From the NCBI GenBank assembly GCA_907165135.1, contig OU015568.1:6270501-6334500 (forward strand): a stretch of DNA of 64,000 nt, read 5' to 3'. This DNA comes from Oikopleura dioica. Its lineage: Eukaryota > Chordata > Appendicularia > Copelata > Oikopleuridae. Positions 22,901 through 34,300 of the stretch are shown one piece after another. The notes below the pieces were generated by a model, which did not search any database, was not told where the DNA came from, and worked only from the letters and a program-made list of their open reading frames with translations. How positions within the stretch are numbered: the stretch's first letter is position 1; each line of letters starts with the position of its first letter. The position numbers were made by a program, and so were the translations under genes.

Positions 22901-24736
22901 TCTTCTTTCGTACCTTGGCGCAGATATCACCATAGCCGACAGTCGACATGGTGACCATCAATAAATAAACGCACTCCCAGTATGTTAGGCTGACAGAATT
23001 GGAAAAGTCTGCCCATGGGTCGCCCGTATTCTCGACCAAGTGGATGAAGCCGGCTCCAGTGAGCCAGATTGAAAGAAAAATCGACACCAGATTGACCAGT
23101 TTAATTGATTGCGACGTCTTGAGGATATTTACAAACTGCAGGATCTCGCTGAATTGCAGCAGCCGCAGTGCTCGGAGAAAACGCAGGCCAAGCCACGTGC
23201 GGTTCAGGTAGACAGAAACGAACACAGGTGGGACGGTGAAGAAGTCGACGATAGAATTGACCTCGAGCCAGAACCAGAGCTTAGTGCGGATTATGGTAAA
23301 TCAATCGAACCCTCCTTTCCTAAAAGATGGTCAACAGTCGGCTGTTCTTCTATTCTGGGCTCTGCAGCCTGCGTAGAAAACCTGAGTCAGGGTCTGAAAG
23401 ATCTGAAAAAGAGCTACAAAGATCTTTCAAACCCTGACTCAGGTTTTCTACTCAGGCTGCCGGGCCAAGCTTCTATCTTTCTATCAAATAATGATGATCA
23501 TCTGTGAATCCGTTCCTTGTCATTTGCCGCTATAAAACGAAGCCCAAAGTAGAGTAGAAAGAATATATTAAAAGCCATATCAATCTGTAGCGTCGTATCG
23601 GAGTAGAAGTTTTTACAAGTTTCGATCGGATCAGATGAGTCGATGAAGTAGATTACCAGAGCGCCGATACTGTTTTATGGTGATTTTGAGTGCCGCTCTT
23701 TATTTTCCAGATGGGAATTAAGTGCTTTCGATTAATTGAAAATTGGAAGAAAATCGAGAATCACCAGTTGCCTGAGCAGAAAGACCAGAACGACGAGAAT
23801 CCTGCCCGTAAGGGTTTGGGCGGAGATCATGACACCTGCCCAGTCCTTCACCGCTGTCATCCATCCCACCTCTGCCGCGTTGGCTTTTGACGCCGCTGCG
23901 TCCCCATTACGATCCTGAACACGCGCCACTCGTTAATATTCAGATGCGGATGTTATGCGTTACGCCGTTCCCGATTTTATTTTTCTTCTTTTTCAATGAC
24001 AAGCGTTTATGTTTTATATATTAGCCACGCGCGCATTTTTAACCCATTGCACATTAAAACCATTTTCTTGAACTTTAATTATAAGGAAAAGCCGCTTTGC
24101 GGCTTTGTTTTAAAAAACCAAAATATTGGTCGTAATGTAGAAATAGGTTAAAAATTTTAACCTATTTTAATTCAAGTGGAAAAAATAAAAGTTTCATGGC
24201 GAAACTATCTAACTCTCTTGATTCTCAACTCAAGAAAGAGAATAAATAATTCACATGTGCTCTCACCTTTTCGCCAAGTCGAGGAGGAATTGTCAATTGG
24301 CTTCGAGTGACGTTCTGGAGTCGATACGCCGCGCAGCACATGTAATTGAACGCGCGCTGAAACAGTCGGATTCGAAGTTGAATGAAATAAATCATGTTGA
24401 AATTGACCTTAGGAAACTATTGTTTTTATAGCATTAACTTTTAAGCGACTGCGAAAGGAAATTGAAGCTTCATAAAACCTTCAACTTTTTGACAAAAAGA
24501 AAATGATTAATGAACTCGTTATTTGCTAATTAGAATTTGTTGATTGTCGAATCCCATTCCCATAGTAAAATCAAGATCAGCCCGCCGACGAAAGTGACGA
24601 GCGAGCTGGCAAGGAATGCGTACCACATGCGCACATCTTCGCAATTTCTGATCTCCGGGTCAATTTTGATATATCTCTCATCTAAAAAAGCGCCGCCAAA
24701 GCCATTTAGGAAATAGTCCTCGGAAAAGTCCTCCAT
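16973..24736 (-). CDS. KCNMA1: BK (Slo1) large-conductance Ca2+-activated K+ channel alpha subunit
   Basis: A complete gene. Eighteen exons (24560-24736, 24267-24356, 23772-23914, 23516-23669, 22914-23279, 22448-22658, 22220-22403, 22030-22144, 21653-21742, 21303-21521, 20659-20889, 20168-20504, 18171-18520, 18019-18127, 17776-17979, 17473-17623, 17319-17404, 16973-17153) give about 1,132 aa, normal for the family. Seen in order: S0 ([12 protein letters not shown]), S1-S3, voltage sensor S4 ([14 protein letters not shown]), pore filter TVGYGD, RCK1, an acidic calcium bowl ([14 protein letters not shown]), RCK2 and the terminal CLMQFD motif. It is a plasma-membrane channel coupling voltage and Ca2+ to K+ efflux in nerve and muscle. 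Homology fixes three non-GT introns: GA at 24357-24559, GC at 23670-23771, GA at 23280-23515. Exon 17 lacks one A in the run at 17362-17365, probably an assembly error. Introns host a MITE and a 1.4-kb repeat element. Confidence 0.95.
18622..20067. mobile_element. Inverted-repeat element with C/G-run ends, inside a BK intron
   Basis: Fills most of BK intron 12. The ends are mirror images: GTAC plus a run of C, then CTAGCTCGCTCACATTTTGTG on the left, and its inverse followed by a run of G and TACGTTATCATATGCC on the right. Inversion extends outward to a GGCATAT word. No transposase frame is seen, so it would be a non-autonomous DNA element. The interior is made of short satellites (see 19200-19600). 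Confidence 0.7.
19200..19600. repeat. GAGCT/GAGCTGAGCT short tandem satellite
   Basis: Eight or more blocks of (GAGCT)n or (CTGAG)n separated by unique spacers of about 15-40 nt. It contains one CAGCTCACTCAGCTCAG inverse segment at about 19570, so the array itself can fold back. Confidence 0.8.
23365..23460. mobile_element. Hairpin MITE, CCTGTGTAG family (copy 2), in BK intron 4
   Basis: The inverted ends GCAGCCTGCGTAGAAAACC / GGTTTTCTACTCAGGCTGC are only about 95 nt apart, with a further inner inverted GAAAGATC..GATCTTTC. It sits inside the GA-AG intron of the BK gene. Confidence 0.8.
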
Positions 24737-24739
24737 CCT

Positions 24740-25340
24740 CTCTTTTTTCTCTCATCCGATCTCCATTCCTAATCTCATAAAAAAAGGTTGAAAAGAAGAA
24801 AGTCGCGATTTTCTCGAAAATTCGGGAAAAAAAAAGTTGTCTTCCTTGATTTTTTGATTTCCGCGTCTGGCAGGGGGGACCGCGCAGAATACGTTTCAGG
24901 TTTGCTCCGTTTTGCCGTTTTGGAATTTTACGACCGCGAAAAAGAAAGGAAGCCTGACACTCTTTCTCTGGCTTTTGCTTATCAAGCGCGTCTGGAGAGA
25001 CGGAGATTTAAGTTAATTGATTCTAGTTGGTCATTTGAAGATGAAAGTTTCTGACAATTTTATTTCGCGAGGAAGGGAGTAGTCGGCAATTAAACTATAT
25101 TTTACTTCTGAACTATCGCCGCCACGGCCGTGCGGAATTTTATGAGCGACTGCAGATCCTTCCTGACACGGGAATTAGGGCGCTTTAGTCCAGTGAGGAA
25201 ATTTTACGACAGTTTTATGATGCTCTCAGCACATTTTTTTTCAGGAAGGGATTAAAGTTGCCATCAACTGTCAGGTAGTCTAAGATTCAAGGAAAATAGT
25301 AATTTTGGGGACCCCAATTTCTGATCAATAATTTTCGTTA
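24740..25340. other. Upstream region of the BK gene
   Basis: Presumed promoter side of the BK gene. No TATA box or other recognisable element and no convincing gene; the frame at 24788-25054 (+) looks like chance. Confidence 0.35.
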
Positions 25341-25515
25341 GAATTCCGATTCAGCTGAAGTAAAATAACAGCTGAAAATCGAGAAGCCGCTTGCGGCTTC
25401 GAGTAACAAAAAGATTAAGCCGCGCGAAGCGCGGCTTTTCCATCTTCGTTTGCTCGAAGCCGCAAGCGGCTTCTCGATTTTCAGCTGTAATTTTACTTCA
25501 GCTGAATCGGAATTC
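25341..25515. mobile_element. Long perfect hairpin, TCGAGAAGCCGC family (copy 1)
   Basis: About 60 nt from GAATTCCGATTCAGCTGAAG inward are repeated almost perfectly inverted at the other end, enclosing GAGAAGCCGCTTGCGGCTTC palindromes and a central GC-rich hairpin (AAGCCGCGC..GCGCGGCTT). Related elements with the same core lie at 49901-50003 and 55250-55346. Confidence 0.85.
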
Positions 25516-25717
25516 TGGCGAAAATTTGTCAGTCAGAAATCAAAATAGCTGTACAGCTATTTTCGCTATAAGAAGATGATATTATGTAGATATTTCCTTG
25601 TGACCCTTGCTTATTAGCTGAACAGATGTTCCACTTTTGATAGTACAATAATGAACTTTTGTAATAAAAGGATCTGTGTTAATAATAATATAGACTGTAC
25701 TTGGTATTCCATTGAGC

Positions 25718-25836
25718 CAGGCATATAAATTCGCTTGGCGATTTTCGCCGAAAGCGAAAGCGAAGCGAAAGCGAATCGAAAATTTCGCTTTCGCCCCCCG
25801 TTCGCTTTGGGTTTTCGAACGAAATTTATATGCCTG
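25718..25836. repeat. Palindromic element with GAAAGC microrepeats
   Basis: The ends CAGGCATATAAATTCG and CGAAATTTATATGCCTG are inverted. The interior is a run of GCGAAAGC/GCGAAGC words on one side and their inverse on the other. Confidence 0.75.
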
Positions 25837-25939
25837 CATTGAGCCTTAAGCCAGTAACTCGTTTGTTTTCGCCTGAGGCAGGGCAATTATTGCCCGCAGG
25901 CATATGGCCTAGGGCGGATTACGACGCGATGAGAGGAAG

Positions 25940-26225
25940 GGCATTACTTTCGAGCAAGGATTTAGATATGGATTGAGCCCGGGTCCTGTGAGAGTCGTTT
26001 TCCTGGATGATCCCCTGGTTGGCAGTGCTGTACTCGTTGCAACATGTGCACTCGGTGTTCATTTGGTGAGCGAAGTTCTTCGGGTCTCAGAAGTTCTCTT
26101 TGCGAGTCCTCTTTCGCCTTCTGACCATAATTTGGATTGACTGCCCAATCGTCCTCCCAGCTGCAATAAACAACGCCGATAAACCGATAAAACACCAGTC
26201 TAGGACAATTACAATATTACACCTT
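25940..26225 (-). CDS. Candidate small membrane protein gene with in-frame TGA
   Basis: One minus-strand frame reads a hydrophobic segment (VIVLDWCFIGLSALFIAAG), a basic segment (MVRRRKRTRKENF), a TGA codon at about 26090, then a plausible Cys-bearing tail (TECTCCNEYSTANQG) to a stop near 25942. The two halves look like one type I membrane protein interrupted once. A small unrecognised intron, an assembly error, selenocysteine or decay could each explain the TGA. No family is recognised and no start codon or upstream exon was found. This is a weak call. Confidence 0.25.
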
Positions 26226-26239
26226 CAAATTCGAATCGA

Positions 26240-29200
26240 AAAGAAATGCCAATCGAGCGGAAAAAAGGAACCAAGGTGCCAGCTTTCCAAAAATAAAATT
26301 GCTATTTTTGCAATAAAAAATACAAAAGGTTTTTCATTTCGACTATTTAATTATTAGTTTTGACGCTGAGACACATCCTTAGAGTATTAATTTTATAGCG
26401 CAAAACCACAATCATGAATTATCGCGGGAATATACGATCTCATAATTTTTATTAAACAATAAATGATTCATGAAAATGCTCCTTTGGCAGAAATTATCAG
26501 AAAAGAGGTCAAAAAGCGCCTATTTTACCTAAAGGGTTAATTTTTCACAAAAATATTCTTAGTTTTTCTCAAAATTCGCTTCAAAATCCGATTTTATCTT
26601 AAAAACACAAATTTTTACTCATTTTAGCTCGATTTGAGCCCTCTTATTATTTCCGCAACTTAATTTTGGGACCTGGCTATTTTTCAGTTCTGTTCATTTT
26701 TTCTTCCTTGATTTCAATCCTTGATCTCTCTCTCTCTTTTTCTCTTTCTCAGTTTGAAATTCTTCGAATTTGAGAGCGGATGGGCGGTCGTCTTCGCGGC
26801 ACAATCAAGTGCAAGTTCTCTTGCTGAAAAATTGACATTTTGGGCGAGAATTCGGAATCGGATCGGTGAGCTTCTGTGATACAAGTAGGTGACCGTTGAA
26901 AAAATGAATAATTTATTAAAAATTATCGACTACGTCCCAGCCCCTGCGAAGCTCTCGGCCGCCGCCGAGCGGTGTGCGTGCCCTAATCGATCAGAGTCTG
27001 AATCCTCTCTCTCTTTACTGATTTTCTACAGTCGAAAAGCTGCTTCGTAAAGTAACAAAATTTATAGATTCTCTGTTTTCGAAAAAACGGGGCTAAAAAC
27101 GTGAAGCTTATCCAGCGCGTTAGGAAAAAGGGCGTCAATCCCCCATCACTCGCCCGCGGCTGCCTCTCGAAATGCTCTATCCATCTGTCCATCTAGGTGC
27201 CCAATGACCACAAGTATGGATATGAGGCCATTTGCATCACAGATTTAGGAATTCCATGACGATTTTCTTCCTTGATTTCTCAATCGAAAGAGGGGATTCG
27301 ACGAGAAAATTAAAATATCGGTCCAAAATTGTCGGTGAAAATTATAAAATATAGCCCAAGATTGTCGACTTTTCAAAGTATTTTGGATTACATGAGGGCT
27401 CGGCACGAAAATCTGCGAATAAAACCTGAGTCAGGGTCCTAAATGACACCTTATAAAAAGCCGCGCGCGGCTTATTTAAGAACGAAGCCGCGAAGCGGCT
27501 TTGCGCAAATTTCGCGGCTTCGTTTAAAAGCCGCAACGCGCTTTTCTTTGAGATCTTTTTGAACCCTGACTCAGGTTTTCTACGCAGGCTCTGGCTAAGG
27601 TCTAGCTAAGGGTAAGGGTCTGGTTGCTTGGAAATTTGATTGGCTTGTTGTAATGAAGCGAATATCTGATAGGATGCGGAAATTGAAAGTAAGTGCTGAC
27701 AGGGTGGTTACTCAAGTACAGTAAGCTAACGCGTAAAATGTTGGATAGCGATTCGAAAATTGATCGAGAGACGACAGGCGCTTAGCGCCAGAATTGGGAC
27801 ACGGCTTGGCAAAAATTAATTCAAGTACGGGATAAATAACAAAGTAGACTTGATGTTTTTGAATTCTGCTTAATTTATGAAAAATCAAGCGACAGCAAAA
27901 ATAAACAAGCAACTTAGCCTGAATTTTTAATTCAATCTTCTCGAGGACAAAAAAGACGAAAAGAAGATTCGCAGACCATTAGTGACCATCATCCATATTC
28001 CGAGTCTTTTGGAACGAGTCCCTTGGGATTTGATTCCGAAATGAATAGACTCGATTTGAATTGATAATCAAATCAAAAAGCCTTTCTTGGTATTTCTATT
28101 ATCATATCAATAATCTACAATTATGCTCGCAAGAGTTTGGACTTAAGGGTATCCTACCGTTAAACAAGGGATCCATATTTTTCCAACAGTATTTTGTCAA
28201 TTTGAAAGAGACTGTAAATCTAAAGAAATCTGTGATGTTTTCTTTCTCCAAAATAAGTTGTTTTCTGATCGGTCTGTAACTGACAGTACTGCCCCACATG
28301 AGTTACTGAGTTACGTTAATCACTAGATTAATCGATCACCCGTCTGATCGAGCGACGCGTTGCAAGATCTTACTGTCAGGAAAAAGACAGTAGAGTATTC
28401 AGGAGCTACTGCATTTGCATGTCTGATTTGCGACAAATCACTGTATTGTTCTCGTCTGAGAGAATCTTCCTCTGAATACCCAACCAGCTCATTCATTCAT
28501 TTAAATTTGAACGAACTTAATTACAGTCGGCATACAAACAAAGACGGAGGAAAATAACTGTAATTATTGACTGTTCTAAAATGGCTTACTGAGCCACTTT
28601 TTTCCCAGGTTTTTTGAGCTTTTCGGCTATTTAAAAATTGACAATCTTGGGCGATTTTTTCGAAATTTTACCGACAATCTTGGACCGAAAAAAAAGTTCG
28701 AAATTTAACCCATATTGACTAAAAAACCATTTTCGGACAATTATTTTCATCCTTTTCGCTTTTTTTTCTTTTGCGGAAGCAACAATTTGTAATTCCATTT
28801 TTTCTCTTGAGAAAAAAAAGTAAAATGATTCAGTTTATCGATCAATCCAGCGCGCGAGGAGAGAGTCGAACCCGAGCGCGCTCCGCCCTCCCTTGAGCTG
28901 CATAAAAATTCAATTAATTTTATATTAATACACTCTTATTAAGAAAATTATTAATCAGCTGTCTTTTTTGCCACTCTCAAAGTTCGAACTTCGAATCAAG
29001 TGTCAAAATCAAAATCGTTTTTGGCAAAAATAAAAAAAAATGTCACGTGACAAGCTGAGCCGGGGATGAACTCGTCAACGTCGACAGAAATCGACGTATT
29101 TTATAGCTGTTTATACTCGGATATAATTTGACGTACGCAGCTAATCCCGTTTTTCGTCCAAAATGGAGCATTGAAGATAATTTTTCCTGGCTATTTTTGA

Positions 29201-29530
29201 AGAAAAGGGATGTTTACTAGGGCGGGCGTGTACTGTCTATAAAGTATTGGACTTGTACGATTGTAGCCGTTTGAGGAGTACATTGAACCGATAATTGCAT
29301 GAATAATGAAGTATCTAAAAATGAACTTGAGCATCTTTCTCTTTTTTTTCCTTTAATTTATTCATTGCTGCCAACAATAATTGTAAAGATCATCATCAAA
29401 ATGAATGAGTTTATTTTCAATAGTAGTAGTTTCAAAGTAGTTTATTCGCGAAAGTAAGTGAACAGTTCTTTTCGGCATCCTTATCGGATCTACGAAAGTT
29501 GAACAGTCCAATGTCTGGTCTTCTTTTTCG
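26240..29530. other. Gene-poor region
   Basis: No convincing coding exon. It contains a CT-rich run near 26730, one MITE (27413-27590) and A/T-rich sequence. Short frames such as 28360-28557 lack motifs and codon character. Confidence 0.4.
27413..27590. mobile_element. Hairpin MITE, CCTGTGTAG family (copy 3)
   Basis: The ends are AAAACCTGAGTCAGGGTC and GAACCCTGACTCAGGTTTTC, then CTACGCAGG. The interior holds four AAGCCGC/GCGGCTT palindromic units. Confidence 0.8.
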
Positions 29531-29532
29531 CT

Positions 29533-30181
29533 CTAAAATCGGTACTGCTCGCATTGAGCATTCATTTCTTCGATTTCTGGTCGCTTGTTCGAAGTCGTCT
29601 TTTTTAGAATGCAGAAGAATCGGTGCTTCGTTTCCGGATTCACGTAAATTGCTTGGATTTTCCAGGCTTTTCCGATGCGGATTCCTGTAAGTGAGTTTCG
29701 ACACGGGTTCTTTGCTTGTTTTTTTACCTTTTGCAGCAGTTATTTCATCGTAAACAACATTTCCCAAGTTTAGCAGCGTGATTCCTTATACAAATGGATC
29801 TCTTACCAAATTTCATAAGATAAGGGGTCCCCCCTCGCTATTTTCGATGCAAATTTAAGTGCCAATTTTTCTACTAGAATTATCAAAAAATGGCCATCTT
29901 GGGCCCGAGTCGTCTGATTTTGTTAAATATCGTAGGGATACCCTTAGGATAAAAGCCATAGGGGCCCTTAAGTGAGTTTATCGGAGAACCATTCCTTGAT
30001 AATTTTCGTCAGCAGCGTTGTTCTCTTCTATGATTTCAATGGCGCTCTCGGCCCACTCGACAAATTTCTCTGGCTTCGGGTATTTGAAAAACTCCTCGCC
30101 AAAGGCAGCCGCTAATCTTGTTACCAAGCGTTATTTATTTTATTATTTCTTACCGATAATGGACGCTAGAAAGAGCTTCAT
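29533..30181 (-). CDS. Secreted protein of unknown family, 117 aa
   Basis: Four exons (30154-30181, 29995-30111, 29728-29784, 29533-29684), 354 nt in total including the stop, all in phase. Signal peptide MKLFLASIIAAAFG is created by joining exons 1 and 2. The mature part is acidic first (FVEWAESAIEIIEENN), then a mixed region (IGKAWKIQAIYVNPETKHRF) with two cysteines. Intron 2 (29785-29994) must use a GA donor (CAAG|GAATGG) and an AAG acceptor to keep frame. The compact alpha-then-beta look resembles a cystatin/NTF2-type fold, but I see no diagnostic motif, so the function is unknown. Confidence 0.6.
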
Positions 30182-30928
30182 TCAGACTCTCCTCTGTTTT
30201 TCTCTCCTCTGGTGGAATTTAAAATGAAATGGAAAACGAAACTAAATGCTCCACCACGGCCCTTGATTCCTTTTTTGAAAACTCTTGCTAGTGAAAAATT
30301 CTTGAAAACTTGACAAGGATGATGGTTTGAAAGATCGAGTTTTGCTGACTGTCGATAAGCCCGAAAAACTGCCCTAACGAGGAATTCCCACCTGTGGCGC
30401 CCACTAGAAGGTTCCAATGCGTTCAATCATTAAAATAATAAACAGCGTTGTTTACGGCGAATCAAAACATTGCGTCGCCGAGTTTAGACTTGAGGCTTTG
30501 CCTGACGATATCGCTGGGTTTCATCTCATTAGTAGAATGCAAATTGAACGCTTTCGAATTTATTATAATTAATTAAAAAAAGACAAGTTTTTTTATTTTA
30601 TTTTTGAAATTTTTCTCAGCTTTTTGACTTTTTGTTCATGTCCGAGACAACTTTCAACAGAAAATCCAAGGTTTCTCGATGATGATCCGCACCGTCGTGT
30701 TCTTCTTCTGTTGATAATACAGTTATTTACAGTCATAATAGTCGTAAACCTCCCCCAATTGATTTTGGAGTTGACTGTAGAAAACTGTATACCAAGTCCT
30801 TCTCCCTTCTCTATTTCATTAAACAACTCATGCAGGTTTTTCTTCGCCCTAGCAGCTTTCCAAAGCAAGGCTTTTTCATGATCTACTTACATTTCAAATT
30901 CAGAATTCAACTTTCAGAATATAGACCA

Positions 30929-31066
30929 CTAATCATCATGTAGCAAAGTCAGCTTTGCCTTTTCTTTGTCATTTTCGCCCTCCATGTGCTTGAATTGGAC
31001 TCCATTCTCTGCCTTTCCTGCTGCAAATAATCCAAGAAAGAAAATAAGTAAAAGAATCCGCGGCAT
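30929..31066 (-). CDS. Very small secreted peptide or first exon of a secreted protein
   Basis: The 45-aa frame starts with a strong signal peptide (MPRILLLIFFLGLFAAGKA) and continues with a charged segment (HMEGENDKEKAK) to a stop. A TATA-like TATAAGA lies about 40 nt upstream. A poly(A) signal exists only near 30590, and a 42-nt GT-AG intron can be drawn between about 30710 and 30750. The transcript may therefore be longer and spliced, with this as its first exon; I could not assemble the rest. Confidence 0.4.
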   Translation of the reverse strand: MPRILLLIFFLGLFAAGKAENGVQFKHMEGENDKEKAKLTLLHDD

Positions 31067-31104
31067 GATTTCTCAAATCAGCCCACATCTACAGTTCCTA
31101 ACTG

Positions 31105-31111
31105 TCTTATA
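31105..31111 (-). promoter_or_regulatory. TATA-like box upstream of the 31-kb peptide
   Basis: TATAAGA on the minus strand, about 40 nt upstream of the start codon. Confidence 0.4.
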
Positions 31112-31332
31112 TGGCGAATAATGAAGGCATAAGATATTTATCAGGCCATTCGTCAGTCATCGCTGACGCCTCCGACAAAGTGTCACTTATATCGAAGAAG
31201 AATATAGCTGTTAAACGAAAGACGCGGAATGAGCTCGGGTCAGGACTATTTAATTCCATTTTAGAATGCTGGGGTCTTTTGAGGATACAGAAATATATTT
31301 CTATACATGCTTAAAAATTTTCAAAAACAGTT

Positions 31333-34300
31333 TCAGTTGGACCGGAGGAAGGAGGAGCGGGAGTAGTAGGATTTATTCGGATTGCGGCGTTGACCTCGAC
31401 GGAATCCTCGGACGCGTTTTGGGTGGTTCCAGCGGCGTTTTCTTGAGCCACCGTCTCCGGCACCACCTCCGGCGTTGATGCCAGAATCTAAAACGGCTCG
31501 TTTAGCGGAGAATCAAGACTCGACGAGAGGAACTTACGGCTACAAAGGATGCTAGTGAAGCTATCCACAGCAACTGTTGGATTTCGAATATTCGCCGGAA
31601 TCACTGTAATTGTTCTGTCGTCTTTCGTCCATCGGAAATATTTCTGATTAGGATCTTCTTGGAAATACTTTTCTTCGAAACGAGCGTCTGGAATATCGTT
31701 GCCATTAATAGAAAACGGCTTCCGAGCGGCAACGATAAAGGTCTTGTCGCAAATGTCTGTAAATGTTCCCTTGCATTCCCCGTCGAAGGCGGCGACAACT
31801 AGAATTTGTTGAAGAATAGAGGTCGAATTACTATTTTAAGCCGTACCCTTTTGGATGACTTTTTCTTGGAAAACATCGGTAGTTGGATAAGGGGGTAAAT
31901 CCGACTTGCCCTCGACTTCCTCGATTGGTTCTTTTTGAAGTGTTTGTTGGGCTGTCTCTTTTCAATATATCGAGTTTAACAAACACTTTCCTAAGAAATC
32001 AGGAATCGAGATCGACGATCCGTATTTCAGATTGATATCCTCCTCGAATTCTTCTTTGAATTGCTCGAAAAAGTCGTTGTAAAACTCCGCTTCGTTTCTA
32101 GTCACATTTTCGTCGATGATCACTTCGATCAATTGCTGATCAACGTCTGTGCAAGTTTTGCTGTTGAGGTCTTCTACATTTGGCTGACGAGAACGAGTCG
32201 AGGCTTTGACAAAGTTTTCGAATTGAGGAGCACTTTGCAGGTATTTAGAGTAGAGAATATTCAATGAGAATTCGTTCATGTCCACGATCTGTAGTTTCTC
32301 GGTACTGTAGGGCATTGTTCTATCATCTGTCTTGAGAATATTCTGAATATTGCACTGATTCTCTTCCCCGTCGGAAAGATAAACAATTGCCCTTTCATTA
32401 ACCCATCTCTCTGCGAAAGACTTTGAGATAGTTCGAGTCATGTAATAAGATGCGTCGATTGCTGCTTTGTTCAGAGTGGCTTTCTCAAGCTTGCCACTTT
32501 TGGCAAATGACACGCTTGAGATATGATTTCTCGCAGCGCTTATTATAGATTCAACGCAGCAGCCCTTTTCGCAGCGCTCAAGGGTGCATTTTTCCGGAAT
32601 TCCAGTGCTTAGTTTGTGACCATCGTAGCTGTAGACTTCTCGGAGGACGATTTCGTTGGGGAATTGAGGGACGCTCAGAAGAGTTTTGAAGAATTGAAGG
32701 AGTTTTTTTTTTCGTTGATTGTTGAAAGAGGAGTTTTAAGGACCAAAGTGTAGTCGACCAAATGAAATTTGGAAGAGTCGAAAGACGCGTTGTCAAGCGC
32801 CAGATCTGGTCGAGAAGTGCAAGAATCTGGATCTTCCATGCTTTTTTCCGCCCCACGAATGTGATTCAGCGAAGCCCTGTCTTCAGACAACCAGACTTCA
32901 AGCTCGAAACCAATTCCACTTTCTTGTGGGTCCGCCGCGTTGTAGCTCCAAATTACTCCAGTTGATGATTGGAAGAGTTCTCCACTGGCGACTTTCTCTT
33001 CCCGTGAGTTTTCAAAGCGGAAAGTGAGCTTGATTTTAGGATACAAAAGTGATCGGCGAGATCTAGCATTGATACGTTTTCTGAGACAATCGGCCAAGAA
33101 GATGTTCTCCTCGTCGTTGTCAGACTCGCTGCTGAGAGTCACTTTGTTCAATCTAGAAGCATCCCATTCTTCCATCCAGTAAGGACATTCTCGTGCGCCT
33201 GATGTACTTGTGGAAGTTGTGCTTGTGGTCGTTGTTGTTGGAGCTGGTGTGGCGGATGGATCCATGCATTTCCAAGAGTCGTCTCTGTTGATGATCTTGA
33301 CGGGCTCGGAAAGGTCGAACTGTGTTGTTAATTCGCGCCATCGCGAAAGAAGGATCTTGTTTTCTACGCTAGAAGCGATCATATCCAGTCCACCATCAGA
33401 TCTCGTCGTGACCAAAAAGTAGTCGATGTCACTTGACATTTTGAAGGGGACCGGACTGTTGTAGCTTCGTGGGTGATCAGCGAAAACGATGATAACGGGT
33501 TTATTCCTTCTATCGCCGTACATTCGCTCAACAGCGCCCAGTGAGCGCTCAGCATATTCAATCGCGGCATTCATGTTGACAACTCCTGGTTTAACTCGTT
33601 TCTTCAGCTCCTTCATGAAATAGTTGTTCTTGCTTATTGGCCAGATCATTCTGTTAAACTCCTCTACTGGGTAGAACTCGCCGGGTTGAGCATCAGGATC
33701 AATATCCCTATCACCAGTTTTTGGCGAAGCGAAGATAAGTTTGCTTCGAGAGTAATGTTCCAAGTTATCCATGAATCGCATGTTGATATCAGCGACGCCA
33801 AAGTTGAGATAGTTCTTATTGTGATCCCGGCCGAGGTTGGAATCAACAACGATGACCAAGTCAACGCAGTTGGTTCCCTTTGCAATACTCGGAACCTCCG
33901 TTGTAGTGGGAGTAGTTGTTCGCTCTGTTGTTGTGGTGGTAGTCGTGGTTGTTGTGGTCGTTGTTGTTGTTGTCGATGTTGTTGTCGTGGTGATTTCGCA
34001 GTGTCCTTTGAGTTTGTTCATAACAGGAATCGACTCTAGAATCGCTTGTTCCGTAAGTTCAGGAACAGATCTAAATCATCATCGTTGAAAAAATCATGTG
34101 AAACAGATACGTACCGTCTAACAAATCTATATTCAGGGCCAGAGGCAAGTCGCATCAGCTGTTCATGCTCATACGTCGTAAAGACAAATGTCTTTGAATA
34201 GAAAATGCTCGAATAGGATGAATAGCTAGTATAGGAATAAGGAGAAGTTGTCGGTCCTTTGATGATCATTTTGACAACTGGTTGGTTCATCAAATGCTGG

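Noticed and set aside
28840-28900. tRNA-like GGTTCGACTC word on the minus strand
   Set aside because: No A box or cloverleaf can be drawn around it.
33686-34088. Plus-strand Val/Cys-rich frames
   Set aside because: Antisense of the poly-Thr linker of the collagen VI-like gene.
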